From positions 1 to 64,000 of the forward strand of contig NZ_RQGG01000050.1 of assembly GCF_004769665.1 (NCBI RefSeq): a DNA stretch of 64,000 nt, given 5' to 3'. This DNA comes from Leptospira kemamanensis. GTDB lineage: Bacteria; Spirochaetota; Leptospiria; Leptospirales; Leptospiraceae. Shown piece by piece: positions 9,131-18,656 of this stretch. Every line of letters starts with the position of its first letter. Position 1 is the stretch's first letter. The notes under the pieces are model-generated. The model had not been told where the DNA came from. It saw only the letters and a list, made by a program, of their open reading frames with translations, and did not search any database. Position numbers and translations under genes: made by a program.

Positions 9131-9475
9131 ATGAAAGGATTTGTTGGTCTATGCTTTTTTTTACCAGGAATCCTTTTCGCTGAGATCAATCCTTGGAATC
9201 TCAGGCCAGATGTTCGAATCTTAACTCGAAAAGAAGTTTCTCATATTGTTTTGGAAAAACGGGAAGAACATTACAGAGTCACACTTCTTGTTTGTGAACG
9301 ATTTCCTTACAATTATAAAGCCATGTCCCATCCCTTTTTCTTTCGAATGGAAGATGAGAAAAAAGCTATGGAACTTGCGAATCAAATGGACAAGTTTTTG
9401 GACACAGGAAAAAGTTTCACCATCACCTTGAATGGATCAGAGATCCAAACTTTGGTATGGGGAGAACCCGATTGA
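9131..9475 (+). CDS. Small secreted protein of unknown function
   Basis: 114 residues. A short signal peptide (GFVGLCFFLPGILFAE) suggests export to the periplasm with cleavage near Ala17. The remaining 95 residues alternate basic strands and an amphipathic helix (DEKKAMELANQMDKFLD), and no family is recognised. Its stop TGA overlaps the probable TTG start of the membrane PP2C phosphatase, so translation of the two is coupled. It could be an extracytoplasmic partner of that phosphatase, which is inference from coupling only. No good ribosome site precedes the ATG, and the divergent lipoprotein gene starts only 19 bp away. Confidence 0.65.
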   Translation: MKGFVGLCFFLPGILFAEINPWNLRPDVRILTRKEVSHIVLEKREEHYRVTLLVCERFPYNYKAMSHPFFFRMEDEKKAMELANQMDKFLDTGKSFTITLNGSEIQTLVWGEPD

Positions 9476-10839
9476 CTCGTTCGTTTTATTTGTATTTCAA
9501 AGAAATTTTTCACAAACCTACCAGGCAAGAATGGGATATCTTAAAACTGGCAGAACCTCGTTTTGAGAAAGAATACATCTTCTCCATTTTTTTAACTCAC
9601 TTCATTGTTTATAGTTTGTTACTCGTCCCTCCCTTTTTTGAAATTCGATGGGACATCCTTCCTTATTTGTTAGGCATTACCATCATTCGATTTGTCTTAT
9701 TATTACAGTTTTATACCAAATCCATTCCTTTAGAAAAAGTGATTTATGTAAGTGGTCTCTTTGCAGATGGATTGGTGTATTTAGTATTTTTAAAAGGAAT
9801 CCAACACTTCCCCACACTTGGAAATTTTTATTTATTAAATTCCTATCTCATGTCCTTTATCATCCCTATTTTACTCTATAGCACTAGATTAAAACCAATG
9901 GGTTGTGTGATCAGTGCCTTGTATTTATCTTTTTTTCATATCTCCTACAACTTACAACTTCCTTCTGAAATCGCAAACACCACTTCTTTTTTTAGCCAAT
10001 ACTTTTTACTTTTTGTTTATCTCGGTAGCGGGTTACTTGGTGTTGTGTTTGTATTGAACAAAAGAAAAGATACTGCTGACATGTACAGTTTGTCCGAAGA
10101 AAGACGGTTTATGTTACAAGAGTTGCAACTTGCCAAACGTGTACAAGATGCACTTTTTCCGGGAAATATCAAAATACCAAATCTAACCTTTACCTTTTAT
10201 CGTAAGAGTCCCAATGTCATCGGTGGTGACTTTTTTGATTTCGTACAACTCAGGGAAGGAAACGTCGGTGTATTTCTGACTGATGTCGCAGGTCATGGAA
10301 TCTCTTCTGCGATGGTTGCCTCCATTATGAAGGTTCTTGTTTCTACGATTCCTTATCGATTCAAAACAGCACCAGCTAAGCTTATGGATTATTTGGATGA
10401 TCGATTGGCCAATGATTTGGACAAATACCATGCTTCTGCGATCTATTTGTTTTTTGATTTTATCGAAAAAAAACTCATCATCGGAAATGCGGGTCATCCT
10501 TATTTGATTTTAGCAAAAAAAGGAGAAGAGTTTACGGAATTGGAAACCCAAGGTGCGATCCTTGGATTTAATATCAAAATCCCACCTATCTCGGAAAAAA
10601 CCCTTCCCATCGCCAAAGGAGACCGGTTTTTTATCTATACGGATGGACTCATTGAATCCATGGACCATGAGGGCAATAGTTTAGGAACAGAAGGTTTACT
10701 TGCCTTACTCAATCGTCACCGAAATAGCGATAACGTCAAAGAATTGGAAAACAATCTTTTGTTTGAACTCAAAACCAAGTTCGGTTTAGATACTTTTTCT
10801 GATGACACCATGTTCCTCATATTGGAAGTAGAAGAATAA
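9472..10839 (+). CDS. Membrane-bound SpoIIE/RsbU-type PP2C serine phosphatase
   Basis: About 455 residues. The N-terminal half has about six hydrophobic segments, forming a membrane sensor without a recognised ligand domain. A short coiled-coil linker (LQLAKRVQDALFPG) is typical for this family. The PP2C domain has GGDFFDF and LTDVAGHG with metal-binding Asp residues, YTDGLIES, and a final FSDDTMFLIL, so the metal site looks complete. Such enzymes dephosphorylate anti-sigma-factor antagonists in partner-switching systems. I prefer the TTG at 9472, which overlaps the upstream TGA and has GGGGAGA 6-7 bases before it; an ATG at 9457 is the alternative. No anti-sigma or antagonist gene is adjacent. 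Confidence 0.85.
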   Translation: MTRSFYLYFKEIFHKPTRQEWDILKLAEPRFEKEYIFSIFLTHFIVYSLLLVPPFFEIRWDILPYLLGITIIRFVLLLQFYTKSIPLEKVIYVSGLFADGLVYLVFLKGIQHFPTLGNFYLLNSYLMSFIIPILLYSTRLKPMGCVISALYLSFFHISYNLQLPSEIANTTSFFSQYFLLFVYLGSGLLGVVFVLNKRKDTADMYSLSEERRFMLQELQLAKRVQDALFPGNIKIPNLTFTFYRKSPNVIGGDFFDFVQLREGNVGVFLTDVAGHGISSAMVASIMKVLVSTIPYRFKTAPAKLMDYLDDRLANDLDKYHASAIYLFFDFIEKKLIIGNAGHPYLILAKKGEEFTELETQGAILGFNIKIPPISEKTLPIAKGDRFFIYTDGLIESMDHEGNSLGTEGLLALLNRHRNSDNVKELENNLLFELKTKFGLDTFSDDTMFLILEVEE

Positions 10840-10850
10840 GGAGAAATCAT

Positions 10851-11615
10851 TTGTCTTTTTTAGAGATCCAAATCAAATCCAATTTTGCCGTTGTCACCAT
10901 CAAAAGACCTGAGGCTCTGAATGCCTTAAACGATGTCGTTATTACCGAAATCGGTGCCATGGTAGATACATTAGAATCCAATTCCCAAGTGCGTGGTTTT
11001 ATTTTAACAGGGGAAGGCAAGGCATTCGTCGCAGGTGCTGACATTGCCAAAATGAAAGAGTTCAACGTAAACGAGGGACAATCGTTTTCGGAACTTGGAC
11101 AAACTGTATTTCGTAAAATGGAATTATCAGGACTCATTTCCATCGCTGCCATCAATGGATTTTGCCTTGGTGGAGGAATGGAATTGGCTATGGCATGTGA
11201 CATTCGTTATGCGTCGACGGCTGCTAAATTAGGTCTTCCTGAAGTAACTTTAGGTTTACTTCCTGGTTTTGGTGGATCACAAAGACTTCCAAGACTCATT
11301 GGAGTAGGAAGAGCAACAGAACTTATTTTATCTGGTGACATGATCTCTTCAGACGAAGGATTTAGACTTGGTCTTATCAACAAAGTTTGTGATCCACAAG
11401 AACTATTAAATGAATCCGAAAAAACACTTTCTACGATCTTATCTCGTGGACCTAATGCAATCAAGGCGGCCAAGATGGCAATCCGTCAAGGATTGGAAAC
11501 CAATATGGAACGTGGTTTAGAGTGGGAAAAACAATTGTTTGGTGGAAGATTCGCCGACAAAGAAACAAAAGAAGGTCTTTCCGCTTTCCTAGAAAAACGA
11601 AAACCTAATTTTTAA
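10851..11615 (+). CDS. Enoyl-CoA hydratase
   Basis: 254 residues, the usual crotonase length. The CoA and oxyanion-hole segment AGADIAKMKE is present. Both catalytic glutamates are in place: Glu111 in GFCLGGGMELAMACD and Glu131 in LGLPEVTLGLLPGFGG. That makes a true hydratase, adding water to trans-2-enoyl-CoA in beta-oxidation, more likely than one of the crotonase isomerases or hydrolases. Leptospires live on long-chain fatty acids, so such an enzyme is expected. The start is TTG at 10851 with AAGGAGAA 5 bases upstream. It lies 11 bp after the PP2C gene, probably in the same transcript, without a clear functional link. Confidence 0.9.
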   Translation: MSFLEIQIKSNFAVVTIKRPEALNALNDVVITEIGAMVDTLESNSQVRGFILTGEGKAFVAGADIAKMKEFNVNEGQSFSELGQTVFRKMELSGLISIAAINGFCLGGGMELAMACDIRYASTAAKLGLPEVTLGLLPGFGGSQRLPRLIGVGRATELILSGDMISSDEGFRLGLINKVCDPQELLNESEKTLSTILSRGPNAIKAAKMAIRQGLETNMERGLEWEKQLFGGRFADKETKEGLSAFLEKRKPNF

Positions 11616-11626
11616 AGGTATAACCA

Positions 11627-12091
11627 ATGATGACACGGTCTTTTTTATTTTTCATACTTGTTTTGGGGTTAGTTTGTAAACAAGCGGAATCCTTTCCGTC
11701 TCAAACCAATACACCCGAAATCATTTTTGGAAGTGTGGCAGACCGTGTTTTAAAATTGGAGATTGCCAATACTCCTTCCACTCGTGCGACGGGGCTCATG
11801 TTTCGTACAAAACTCGGGGAAGACGAAGGTATGCTCTTTGTATTCCCGAAGGCTGACTATTTGAACTTTTGGATGAAAAACACTCTGATCCCCTTGTCGA
11901 TTGGTTATTTTTCAGAAGATATGCGACTTTTAGAATCATTCGATATGAAACCAAACCAAACTGAGGAAATGTACAACTCACGGAAACCTGCGATGTATGC
12001 GTTAGAGGTCAACCAAGGTTGGTTTGCCAAACATAAAATTGGAAAAGACGCAGTTCTTACCTTAGAACGGAAAGTCTCCGCAAAAGATTAA
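11627..12091 (+). CDS. DUF192 family lipoprotein or secreted protein
   Basis: 154 residues. A hydrophobic leader ends in LVLGLVC, with Cys17 as a possible lipidation site. The mature part is a DUF192 domain: RATGLMFRTKLGEDEGMLFVF, then FWMKNTLIPLSIGYF and a closing ALEVNQGWFAKHKIGKDAVL, which are the conserved blocks of this small beta-barrel family. The biochemical role of DUF192 is not established. It follows the hydratase by 11 bp. The first of two adjacent ATG codons is used as start. Confidence 0.82.
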   Translation: MMTRSFLFFILVLGLVCKQAESFPSQTNTPEIIFGSVADRVLKLEIANTPSTRATGLMFRTKLGEDEGMLFVFPKADYLNFWMKNTLIPLSIGYFSEDMRLLESFDMKPNQTEEMYNSRKPAMYALEVNQGWFAKHKIGKDAVLTLERKVSAKD

Positions 12092-12117
12092 ATTTTCTCT
12101 TTTTACTTGAATCTAAA

Positions 12118-12142
12118 CTTCGAGCTGTTTACCATTTCGAAG
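12118..12142 (+). promoter_or_regulatory. Inverted repeat just before the glgP start
   Basis: CTTCGA (12118-12123) and TCGAAG (12137-12142) form a perfect 6-bp dyad with 13 bases between, ending one base before the ATG. It could be an operator or a leader hairpin, and no ribosome site is visible between it and the start. The size is small enough for chance. Confidence 0.25.
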
Positions 12143-12143
12143 C

Positions 12144-14657
12144 ATGGTAGTCAATAACCCTCGTCTCATCAATTTATTATCCGAAGAACAAAAAGCCGAT
12201 TTGGCTTCGATGGAAAAACAATTTGCTCACCACTTAGAATATACCATAGGTAAAAATCGTTATAATTTAAAAAACGAAGACATCTACAAAGCACTAGGTC
12301 ATACGATTCGTGACTTTCTCATTGATCGACTGAATTTCACTCACGAACGTTACAGAGAACAAAATCCCAAAAAAGTTTTTTATTTTTCCTTAGAGTTTCT
12401 TATGGGGCGAACCCTGATGAATGCTCTCATCAATCTTGGTTTGTATGAAACCATCCAAGAAATGTTACGAGGCATTGGTTTTGATTTAACAGATGTGTTA
12501 GAATTTGAAACAGATGCAGGTCTTGGAAATGGGGGACTTGGTCGTCTCGCTGCTTGTTTTTTAGATTCCATGGCGACTCTCAATGTACCTGGATTTGGTT
12601 ATGGAATTCGTTATGATTACGGGATCTTCAATCAAATCATTGCCAATGGAAGCCAACTCGAAATGCCAGACCACTGGGATGCAGATGGAGTTCCCTACGA
12701 AGTGGTTAGGTCTGATATATCTTTTTCCGTAGGATTTTTTGGCCATACAGAAACACGTGTGTCAGGCAAAGGTAAAATCCAACATGATTGGGTGCCAGAT
12801 GAAACAGTCCTTGCATCTGCACATGACTATCCCATCCCAGGATTTAACACGAGTACGGTGAACTATCTTAGGCTTTGGGCAGCAAAGTCTTCTGAAGAAT
12901 TTAATTTGGATTATTTTAACCACGGCGATTATATGAAAGCCGTCCAAGACAAATCGATCTCGGAAAATATTTCCAAAGTTTTATATCCAAATGATACCAC
13001 CGAACAAGGAAAGGTGTTACGTCTCAAACAACAATACTTTATGGTTTGTGCCTCTTTACAGGATATCCTTATCCAATTTCGAGAATTCAAATACAATTTG
13101 AAGGAACTACCTGATTTTATCGCGATCCAATTGAATGATACTCACCCAAGCATTGGAATTGCCGAACTCATGCGGATCTTTTTAGACAATGAAGAGTTGG
13201 ACTGGGAACCTGCTTGGGACATTGTTACCAAGGTATTTTCTTACACCAACCATACTGTTTTACCAGAAGCATTGGAATCATGGCGAGTGGAGTTATTTGA
13301 AAAACTATTACCAAGGCATTTAGAAATCATTTATGAAATCAACCATCGATTTTTAACTGAAGTTCGTAACAAAGGGATTCTCACGGAAGCCGAAATCCAA
13401 CAAGTGAGTATCATTGAAGAAGGAAACGAAAAACGAGTGAGGATGGCAAACTTAGCTGTCATTGGATCCTACCGTGTGAATGGTGTTGCTGCCTTACACT
13501 CTGATCTCATCCAAAAAACCATTTTCCAAGCATTTACCAAAGTATTTCCAGAAAAGTTTAATAACAAAACCAATGGAATCACTCCACGTCGTTGGTTACT
13601 ACAATCGAACCCAAGCCTTGCCAATTTAATTTCTAAAAAAATAGGAAATGAATTTACTACCAACTTATACAAGTTAAAGGATTTAGAACAATTTGTAGAC
13701 GATAAGGATTTCCAAAATGATTGGAAACAAGTGAAATTCACTGCTAAAAATGAGTTGGCTCGTATCATCAAAAGTGAAACCGGAATCACGATTGATCCTA
13801 ATTCCATGATTGATGTACAAATCAAACGGTTCCACGAATACAAACGCCAACTTCTCAATATCTTACGAGTGATTGCCTTATACCGCCGCATCAAAGAAAA
13901 TCCGAATACGGAAATCACCCCACGTACTGTGATCTTTGGTGGGAAAGCGGCACCTGGGTATTATATGGCAAAACTCATCATCAAACTCATCAATAACGTA
14001 GCTTGGGTGGTCAACCGTGATAAAGATGTCGCGGAACGCTTGAAGGTGGTATTTATTCCCAACTACCGTGTGAGCCTTGCCGAAAAAATTATTCCAGGCA
14101 GCAATTTATCAGAACAAATTTCTACTGCGGGCACAGAGGCCTCTGGAACAAGTAACATGAAATTTATGTTAAATGGTGCATTGACCATTGGAACTTTGGA
14201 TGGTGCCAATGTGGAGATTTTGGAAGAGGTAGGACAAGAAAACATTTATATCTTTGGTCTCCATACCGAAGAAGTGTTTCGAATGAAAGAAGCAGGATAC
14301 AAACCAACAGACTTTATTCACCAAAACGAAGACCTACATCGTATTCTCCTGATGATCCGAGAGAATTTTTTTTCCATGGGGGAACCGGGAGTCTTTGGCC
14401 CTATTTACGATAGTTTGTTTTATACTGACAATTATTTACTGATGGCTGATTTTTCCTCGTATGATGAAACGCAAAACCGTGTGGCACATGATTTCCTAAA
14501 CGAAACCACTTGGACAAAAAAATCCATTTTGAATGTGGCTCGGTCAGGCAAATTTTCATCAGACCGCACGATACGGGAATACGCGAAGGATATTTGGAAG
14601 GTCCCCCTTCTTGACACAATTCCACCCCAAACGATCTATAAATTGCCACAAAACTGA
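12144..14657 (+). CDS. glgP: Glycogen/starch/maltodextrin phosphorylase
   Basis: 837 residues, full length for GT35 phosphorylases. It releases glucose 1-phosphate from alpha-1,4-glucan ends. N-terminal signature blocks include YFSLEFLMGRTL and GLGNGGLGRLAACFLDS. The pyridoxal-phosphate Lys is Lys673 in TEASGTSNMKFML, followed by the GALTIGTLDGANVEI loop. The C-terminal half has the usual RIHEYKRQ-type stretch, here KRFHEYKRQLLN. It is preceded by a 52-bp gap and followed by a hairpin and a response regulator gene. No other glycogen genes are in the window. Confidence 0.96.
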   Translation: MVVNNPRLINLLSEEQKADLASMEKQFAHHLEYTIGKNRYNLKNEDIYKALGHTIRDFLIDRLNFTHERYREQNPKKVFYFSLEFLMGRTLMNALINLGLYETIQEMLRGIGFDLTDVLEFETDAGLGNGGLGRLAACFLDSMATLNVPGFGYGIRYDYGIFNQIIANGSQLEMPDHWDADGVPYEVVRSDISFSVGFFGHTETRVSGKGKIQHDWVPDETVLASAHDYPIPGFNTSTVNYLRLWAAKSSEEFNLDYFNHGDYMKAVQDKSISENISKVLYPNDTTEQGKVLRLKQQYFMVCASLQDILIQFREFKYNLKELPDFIAIQLNDTHPSIGIAELMRIFLDNEELDWEPAWDIVTKVFSYTNHTVLPEALESWRVELFEKLLPRHLEIIYEINHRFLTEVRNKGILTEAEIQQVSIIEEGNEKRVRMANLAVIGSYRVNGVAALHSDLIQKTIFQAFTKVFPEKFNNKTNGITPRRWLLQSNPSLANLISKKIGNEFTTNLYKLKDLEQFVDDKDFQNDWKQVKFTAKNELARIIKSETGITIDPNSMIDVQIKRFHEYKRQLLNILRVIALYRRIKENPNTEITPRTVIFGGKAAPGYYMAKLIIKLINNVAWVVNRDKDVAERLKVVFIPNYRVSLAEKIIPGSNLSEQISTAGTEASGTSNMKFMLNGALTIGTLDGANVEILEEVGQENIYIFGLHTEEVFRMKEAGYKPTDFIHQNEDLHRILLMIRENFFSMGEPGVFGPIYDSLFYTDNYLLMADFSSYDETQNRVAHDFLNETTWTKKSILNVARSGKFSSDRTIREYAKDIWKVPLLDTIPPQTIYKLPQN

Positions 14658-14672
14658 ATCGACATAAAAGAA

Positions 14673-14691
14673 AGGAAGGATTATCCTTCCT
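14673..14691 (+). other. Hairpin between glgP and the response regulator
   Basis: AGGAAGGA, loop TTA and TCCTTCCT form a perfect 8-bp stem directly after glgP. There is no T-run, so it is not a standard terminator. It leaves AAAGGG free as ribosome site for the ATG at 14707. It may stabilise or process the glgP mRNA. Confidence 0.4.
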
Positions 14692-14706
14692 AGGAAAGGG
14701 TTTCAA

Positions 14707-15177
14707 ATGAGTAAAGGTTATATTATATGTGTCGATGATGAAGTATCAGTGTTGGAAACGCTCGCGGAGCAACTACTGGCTCGGTTTGGGGAGTCCCATA
14801 TCATCGAAACAGCAAGCAGCGCCGAAGAAGCACTTTCACTCATTGATGAAATCATTGGCAGTAATGATATTGTGGAACTCATCGTTTCCGACCAAGTGAT
14901 GCCAGGAATGAAAGGGGATCGATTTTTGGAACAGGTACACCAACGCCTTCCTGATGCGATCAAAATCCTGTTAACCGGACAAGCTGGGCTTGATTCGGCC
15001 ATTTACGCCATCAACAATGGGGGACTCAGTCGGTATGTCGAAAAACCTTGGAACATTGAAGAACTATCCAAAGACATCAAAGACTTACTCGATAAGTTTC
15101 GCCAAAATTTGGAGAACCAACATCTTATCCAAGCACTCAATCGTAGGATCCAAGAACTCGAAGCAAACCAAACCTAA
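14707..15177 (+). CDS. Single-receiver response regulator with coiled-coil tail
   Basis: 156 residues. The receiver starts [15 protein letters not shown] with the acidic pair, has [16 protein letters not shown] as the phosphoacceptor block and [12 protein letters not shown] with the conserved Lys. The sequence type ([24 protein letters not shown]) is the one found in receivers of RpfG/HD-GYP and cyclase-type regulators, but here the chain ends in a short helix ([21 protein letters not shown]) in place of an output domain. It may dimerise through that tail and act by protein contact. The ribosome site AAAGGG is good. No partner kinase is adjacent. Confidence 0.87.
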   Translation: MSKGYIICVDDEVSVLETLAEQLLARFGESHIIETASSAEEALSLIDEIIGSNDIVELIVSDQVMPGMKGDRFLEQVHQRLPDAIKILLTGQAGLDSAIYAINNGGLSRYVEKPWNIEELSKDIKDLLDKFRQNLENQHLIQALNRRIQELEANQT

Positions 15178-16237
15178 TTCTCTCTTTCTTTGTTTTTTCA
15201 TCGGAATTCTTTCTCTTTCGCCACTCCTCGGGAAGGAGAAAGAACTCACAGAGGAACAAATCTCCAAAAAAAAAGATGTACTTTCCAAAATGATTCGTTA
15301 TGGTACAAGCCAAGAACGAAAACAGGCGTTAGGTGAGCTAGTCCGTTTTCCCAAAGAAAACGCAAGTGAACTATATGTTTTGGTCGGAGAACAATTAAAA
15401 ACCGAAAAAGACATGGGGATGAAAATTGTCCTACTGAAAACAGTAGGTGACCTGGGCTTAAAAGAAAACCACGAAACCATCATCACCCTTTTTGAAGATA
15501 CAAATGAAGATGTGAACAAACAAGCGGTGACTTCTGCTAAAAAAATGAAACTTGGGGAAGCAACAAGTCCACTCTTGGAAAAAGTGAAAAAAGAAGACTT
15601 CACAAAAAATTCTAATTCCTTGGCTTTATACATTTCTGCTCTCGGGGAATTACCAGATGGAAAATCAGCTGCTCCCTTTTTAGAAACAAAATTTAGAGAG
15701 AAGTTTAATAACGCAGACATTCGAGGTCAAATTGCTCTCTATTTTGGAACTGTTTTGTACAAAGAAGCTGAACAAGCTCTTCTGGAAGTGGCCTTTGATG
15801 ACATCCAACCGACAACACTTCGTTGTTATTCGATGAATACCTTGGGAAAATTAAAATCAGATCAAGCAAAACCGAAGTTATATGAACTACTTGATTCCCT
15901 AAAAAAAACATCTGGTAAGTTGGACGCAAAAAAAGCACAGTCCTTAAAAATTTATGCAATCGGAGCCCTCGTGACGATGGGGGACAAAGAAGTATTCCAA
16001 GAACTCAATGAATTTGCTCGGGACGATGATAGTATGGTGAGACTGCGAGCGATTGAATTTATGGGAAGCCTAAAAGATCCGAAAGCCTTAGAGTTATTAG
16101 AATACAAAAGAGATCGTGATCCAAGTCCCAAAGTACAAAAGGCTGCCAAAAAAGCCATAGATCAAATCAACGGAAAAGACACAGCCTCAGAAGATGAAAA
16201 ATCACCTGAGGAAAAAACCGAAGAAGAACCCAAATGA
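15035..16237 (+). CDS. HEAT-repeat protein, probably exported; start uncertain
   Basis: The recognisable protein begins with a signal-like segment ([18 protein letters not shown], coded from about 15176) followed by roughly 330 residues of paired helices of HEAT/PBS-lyase type (for example [37 protein letters not shown]) and an acidic Lys/Glu tail. Such repeats form a curved protein-binding scaffold. No ATG, GTG or TTG lies in frame directly before the signal segment. The nearest are TTG 15056, ATG 15035 and TTG 14990, all inside the preceding receiver gene. I list ATG 15035 as a placeholder; a rare start codon is the alternative. The stop overlaps the next ATG by 4 bp. Confidence 0.7.
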   Translation: MSKNLGTLKNYPKTSKTYSISFAKIWRTNILSKHSIVGSKNSKQTKPNSLFLCFFIGILSLSPLLGKEKELTEEQISKKKDVLSKMIRYGTSQERKQALGELVRFPKENASELYVLVGEQLKTEKDMGMKIVLLKTVGDLGLKENHETIITLFEDTNEDVNKQAVTSAKKMKLGEATSPLLEKVKKEDFTKNSNSLALYISALGELPDGKSAAPFLETKFREKFNNADIRGQIALYFGTVLYKEAEQALLEVAFDDIQPTTLRCYSMNTLGKLKSDQAKPKLYELLDSLKKTSGKLDAKKAQSLKIYAIGALVTMGDKEVFQELNEFARDDDSMVRLRAIEFMGSLKDPKALELLEYKRDRDPSPKVQKAAKKAIDQINGKDTASEDEKSPEEKTEEEPK

Positions 16238-16821
16238 ATTCTTTACACCAAACGGGGAACGGATCGAAACAGAGTGGCAACGAAGGGAAACAGGGAAACT
16301 TGTTTTTTGACTCTTCCTTACAATCGGAATGTGTTTTCCGATCTTTCTTGATTTGTTTTTGTTTGTTTTTTTTCACGAGTTCCCTAATTTCCGAAACAGA
16401 TGCCAAATATTCCGGTCCAATTGCGCGTTCCGAAAAACGAATCTTAGATGGGAAATTAGAATTCGAAAAAACAGGGAATTTCCCATTGGAATGGAAATTG
16501 TATTTCAAAGCCAAACAAGGAGATTTTGTCGTTTTTTACGATTTGAATGGAGACGAAATCCATTTTCGTTACAGAAGGAATAAGTTTGATTTAGACGCTG
16601 AGTTTTTTGTAAAAGACTTGTTTGTTGGCAATCCTTACCGAGTGAAAGGGGAATGGATTGGATACTATTATTATTCCGTGGATGAAAGAGGAAAAAGGTC
16701 CTCACTTCCCACTCCCAAAAAACTCCCTGGCGAAAAAAAAGAAATCATCGATAAACAAACCATTCCCATTTTCCAACTGAGAGAATATGTAGAAATCAGA
16801 ACCGATGATTTACTCTATTAG
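16234..16821 (+). CDS. Unknown exported or membrane-anchored protein
   Basis: 195 residues. A polar N-terminal stretch of about 33 residues is followed by one hydrophobic segment (FRSFLICFCLFFFTSSLIS), so the protein is probably exported or anchored, and the first Met may not be the true start. The mature part is beta-rich, with a hydrophobic strand block (GDFVVFYDLNGDEIHFRY) and a Tyr cluster (GEWIGYYYYSV). No family is recognised. ATG at 16234 overlaps the stop of the HEAT-repeat gene as ATGA, so the two are translationally coupled and may act together in the periplasm. It converges on the next gene with a 4-bp overlap of ends. Confidence 0.6.
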   Translation: MNSLHQTGNGSKQSGNEGKQGNLFFDSSLQSECVFRSFLICFCLFFFTSSLISETDAKYSGPIARSEKRILDGKLEFEKTGNFPLEWKLYFKAKQGDFVVFYDLNGDEIHFRYRRNKFDLDAEFFVKDLFVGNPYRVKGEWIGYYYYSVDERGKRSSLPTPKKLPGEKKEIIDKQTIPIFQLREYVEIRTDDLLY

Positions 16822-18380
16822 ATCTCAAATCTATGTAAAAACTGAAAGTTGAGAAACAAAATGGGATTTGGATTTTCTTCCCGTTTCGAGTAACTCACAT
16901 TCAATGACAGAAATGAACTCACGAATTTGAGTTTGAGGATTTCTTCTCTTTCTGTGAGATTGATATTAAAGTCAGTTGCGTAGGTCCAGTTTTCAAACCA
17001 AGCTCTTGTTTTGAGATTACCTTCGCGAAAGAGAGCGCTGAGTTCAATGAGTTGTCCACTTTTGAAAGGAATGGCAATTTTTCCTTCCCACTGTCCACCC
17101 AGTTCACGCCATTCATAACCGACAGACCAAACCGTTTTCTCTTTTCTCCATTCATAACAAACGGCTCTTCCAATTTCTGTTAATTGATAACTCCCTGATT
17201 CTTTATACTCGCGATAACGATACAAAAGATTTCCCCAATCGGAAACCAAAAATGGAAAAAATCCTGAAACACCAGATTCATAACGATGGCCTTCGATGGA
17301 AGAGAGTGTTTCTCCACCAAATCGATGTTTGTAACTCCCTCTCATATAACCTAATGTTTGTGGGATTTCTGGCCTGAATTCTCCACTGGCCACATTTCCA
17401 TAGAGAAGGGGTGAATCTCGATACAAAGTGGAATCAAAAAAATATTCGGAGTTTTGGGATTCTGATTTTGTGTATAAAAATCCTACGGATTCTTTTTTGT
17501 CAAAAATTGATTCGGATTGGATTCTATGTTTTCCCCATTTCTCTAAAGCAAAGTGATCATTCATAAAAAAACTAGATTTCGAATCTCCTGGTGACCAGAC
17601 ACTCGCATATGATTTGTTTGGTGACGTAAAGTAAATTCCGGGATGAGGGGAAAAACCTTGGGAAGAAAAACCACCTAATTCTGCTTTTTGGCCAAACATT
17701 GGAATTAGGGATCCAAAAAAATGGGAATTTTGAATGGGTTGGGGGAGAGGAGAGTTCGGCCGATCCATCTGCGAATAAAAATTGGGGTCTTTGTCGAAGT
17801 AAAAATGAGGAATGGGTTTGTAACGACTCCCGGAAGTCAGCCGATACTGATGACTTGTGAAATCAATTCCATATAAAAATTCTTCATCTCGTTTTTCGAA
17901 ACTATATCGTTGTCCGTGATGATTACCTCCCAGGAAAACCCCTGAGTGGTTTTTCTCTTCGATGGGTAAATTTCTGACATCTAGGTTTTGGTAGCTGAGA
18001 CCCACAAATAATTCGTTTGTGACGAGGGAAGGAGAGGTTGCTTTTCTGGGATCCTCTTCCCTGTTCGGGGACTTGTTTGGACCTGTATTCTTTGGTTTTC
18101 TGGAAATCGAATCGGACTTCGGGTGATTTGGATAACTTAGGTTGAGAACTTTCCACACCTTGGACACGAGTTTTGCCTCCTTTCCTTGGAGCGAACGTTT
18201 CCATTCCAGGAAGGCCTCACGGGATTGGTTAGCCTTTGATTTCCAAATGGCCACTAGTTTTGGAGAGAGGCCCTGTTTTAATAATTCCTGAACAGAAACG
18301 TCTTTTGGTGTTTTTTCCCCAGCAAACAATGACTGTACGAAGAATACCCACAAAAAAAGCGCTTTTTTCTGCCAATCCAC
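16818..18380 (-). CDS. Large unknown envelope protein, possibly an outer-membrane barrel
   Basis: 520 residues from the proposed GTG at 18380, which gives a clean signal peptide (MDWQKKALFLWVFFVQSLFAGE). The open frame runs 40 codons further to an ATG at 18500, but that extension is polar and has no signal character. After a short helical region (EAFLEWKRSLQGKEAKLVSK) and a Pro/Lys/Ser-rich linker, the remaining 380 residues are rich in Tyr, Phe, Ser and Gly with alternating strands, and end LFLNFQFLHRFEI. That fits a beta-barrel or other secreted beta protein. No family is recognised. It is a single gene converging on the one before it. Confidence 0.6.
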   Translation of the reverse strand: MDWQKKALFLWVFFVQSLFAGEKTPKDVSVQELLKQGLSPKLVAIWKSKANQSREAFLEWKRSLQGKEAKLVSKVWKVLNLSYPNHPKSDSISRKPKNTGPNKSPNREEDPRKATSPSLVTNELFVGLSYQNLDVRNLPIEEKNHSGVFLGGNHHGQRYSFEKRDEEFLYGIDFTSHQYRLTSGSRYKPIPHFYFDKDPNFYSQMDRPNSPLPQPIQNSHFFGSLIPMFGQKAELGGFSSQGFSPHPGIYFTSPNKSYASVWSPGDSKSSFFMNDHFALEKWGKHRIQSESIFDKKESVGFLYTKSESQNSEYFFDSTLYRDSPLLYGNVASGEFRPEIPQTLGYMRGSYKHRFGGETLSSIEGHRYESGVSGFFPFLVSDWGNLLYRYREYKESGSYQLTEIGRAVCYEWRKEKTVWSVGYEWRELGGQWEGKIAIPFKSGQLIELSALFREGNLKTRAWFENWTYATDFNINLTEREEILKLKFVSSFLSLNVSYSKREENPNPILFLNFQFLHRFEI

Positions 18381-18551
18381 CAGGATTGGGGTCAGAATTT
18401 TCGTATTTTTTCCCTCATTCCGTTTGCTTTTTTTAGAAAAAGGGACATATTCTTTCGCTAGAGCGAAAAAAATTCCAACTTGGGACGGGTTTTGTCCCAT
18501 ATGAATGCTAAATTGTTAATACAAACCGATAAAAACGTGAAAAAAATATTG

Positions 18552-18574
18552 ACTTAACTTCTCATATGTTAAGT
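18552..18574 (+). promoter_or_regulatory. Dyad symmetry element upstream of the 71-residue gene
   Basis: ACTTAAC (18552-18558) and GTTAAGT (18568-18574) form a perfect 7-bp inverted repeat with a 9-base centre. The left arm overlaps TTGACT (18549-18554), a possible -35 box. The region lies in the 155-bp gap between two genes and about 80 bases before the ATG at 18657. It looks like a repressor operator over a promoter, by inspection only. Confidence 0.35.
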
Positions 18575-18656
18575 AGTGTAAACAAGCGTTTAGTATATTA
18601 TTGGTATTATTTTTTAGTTTTATGTCGTCTAACTAGATGACGGGGAGGAAAAACCT

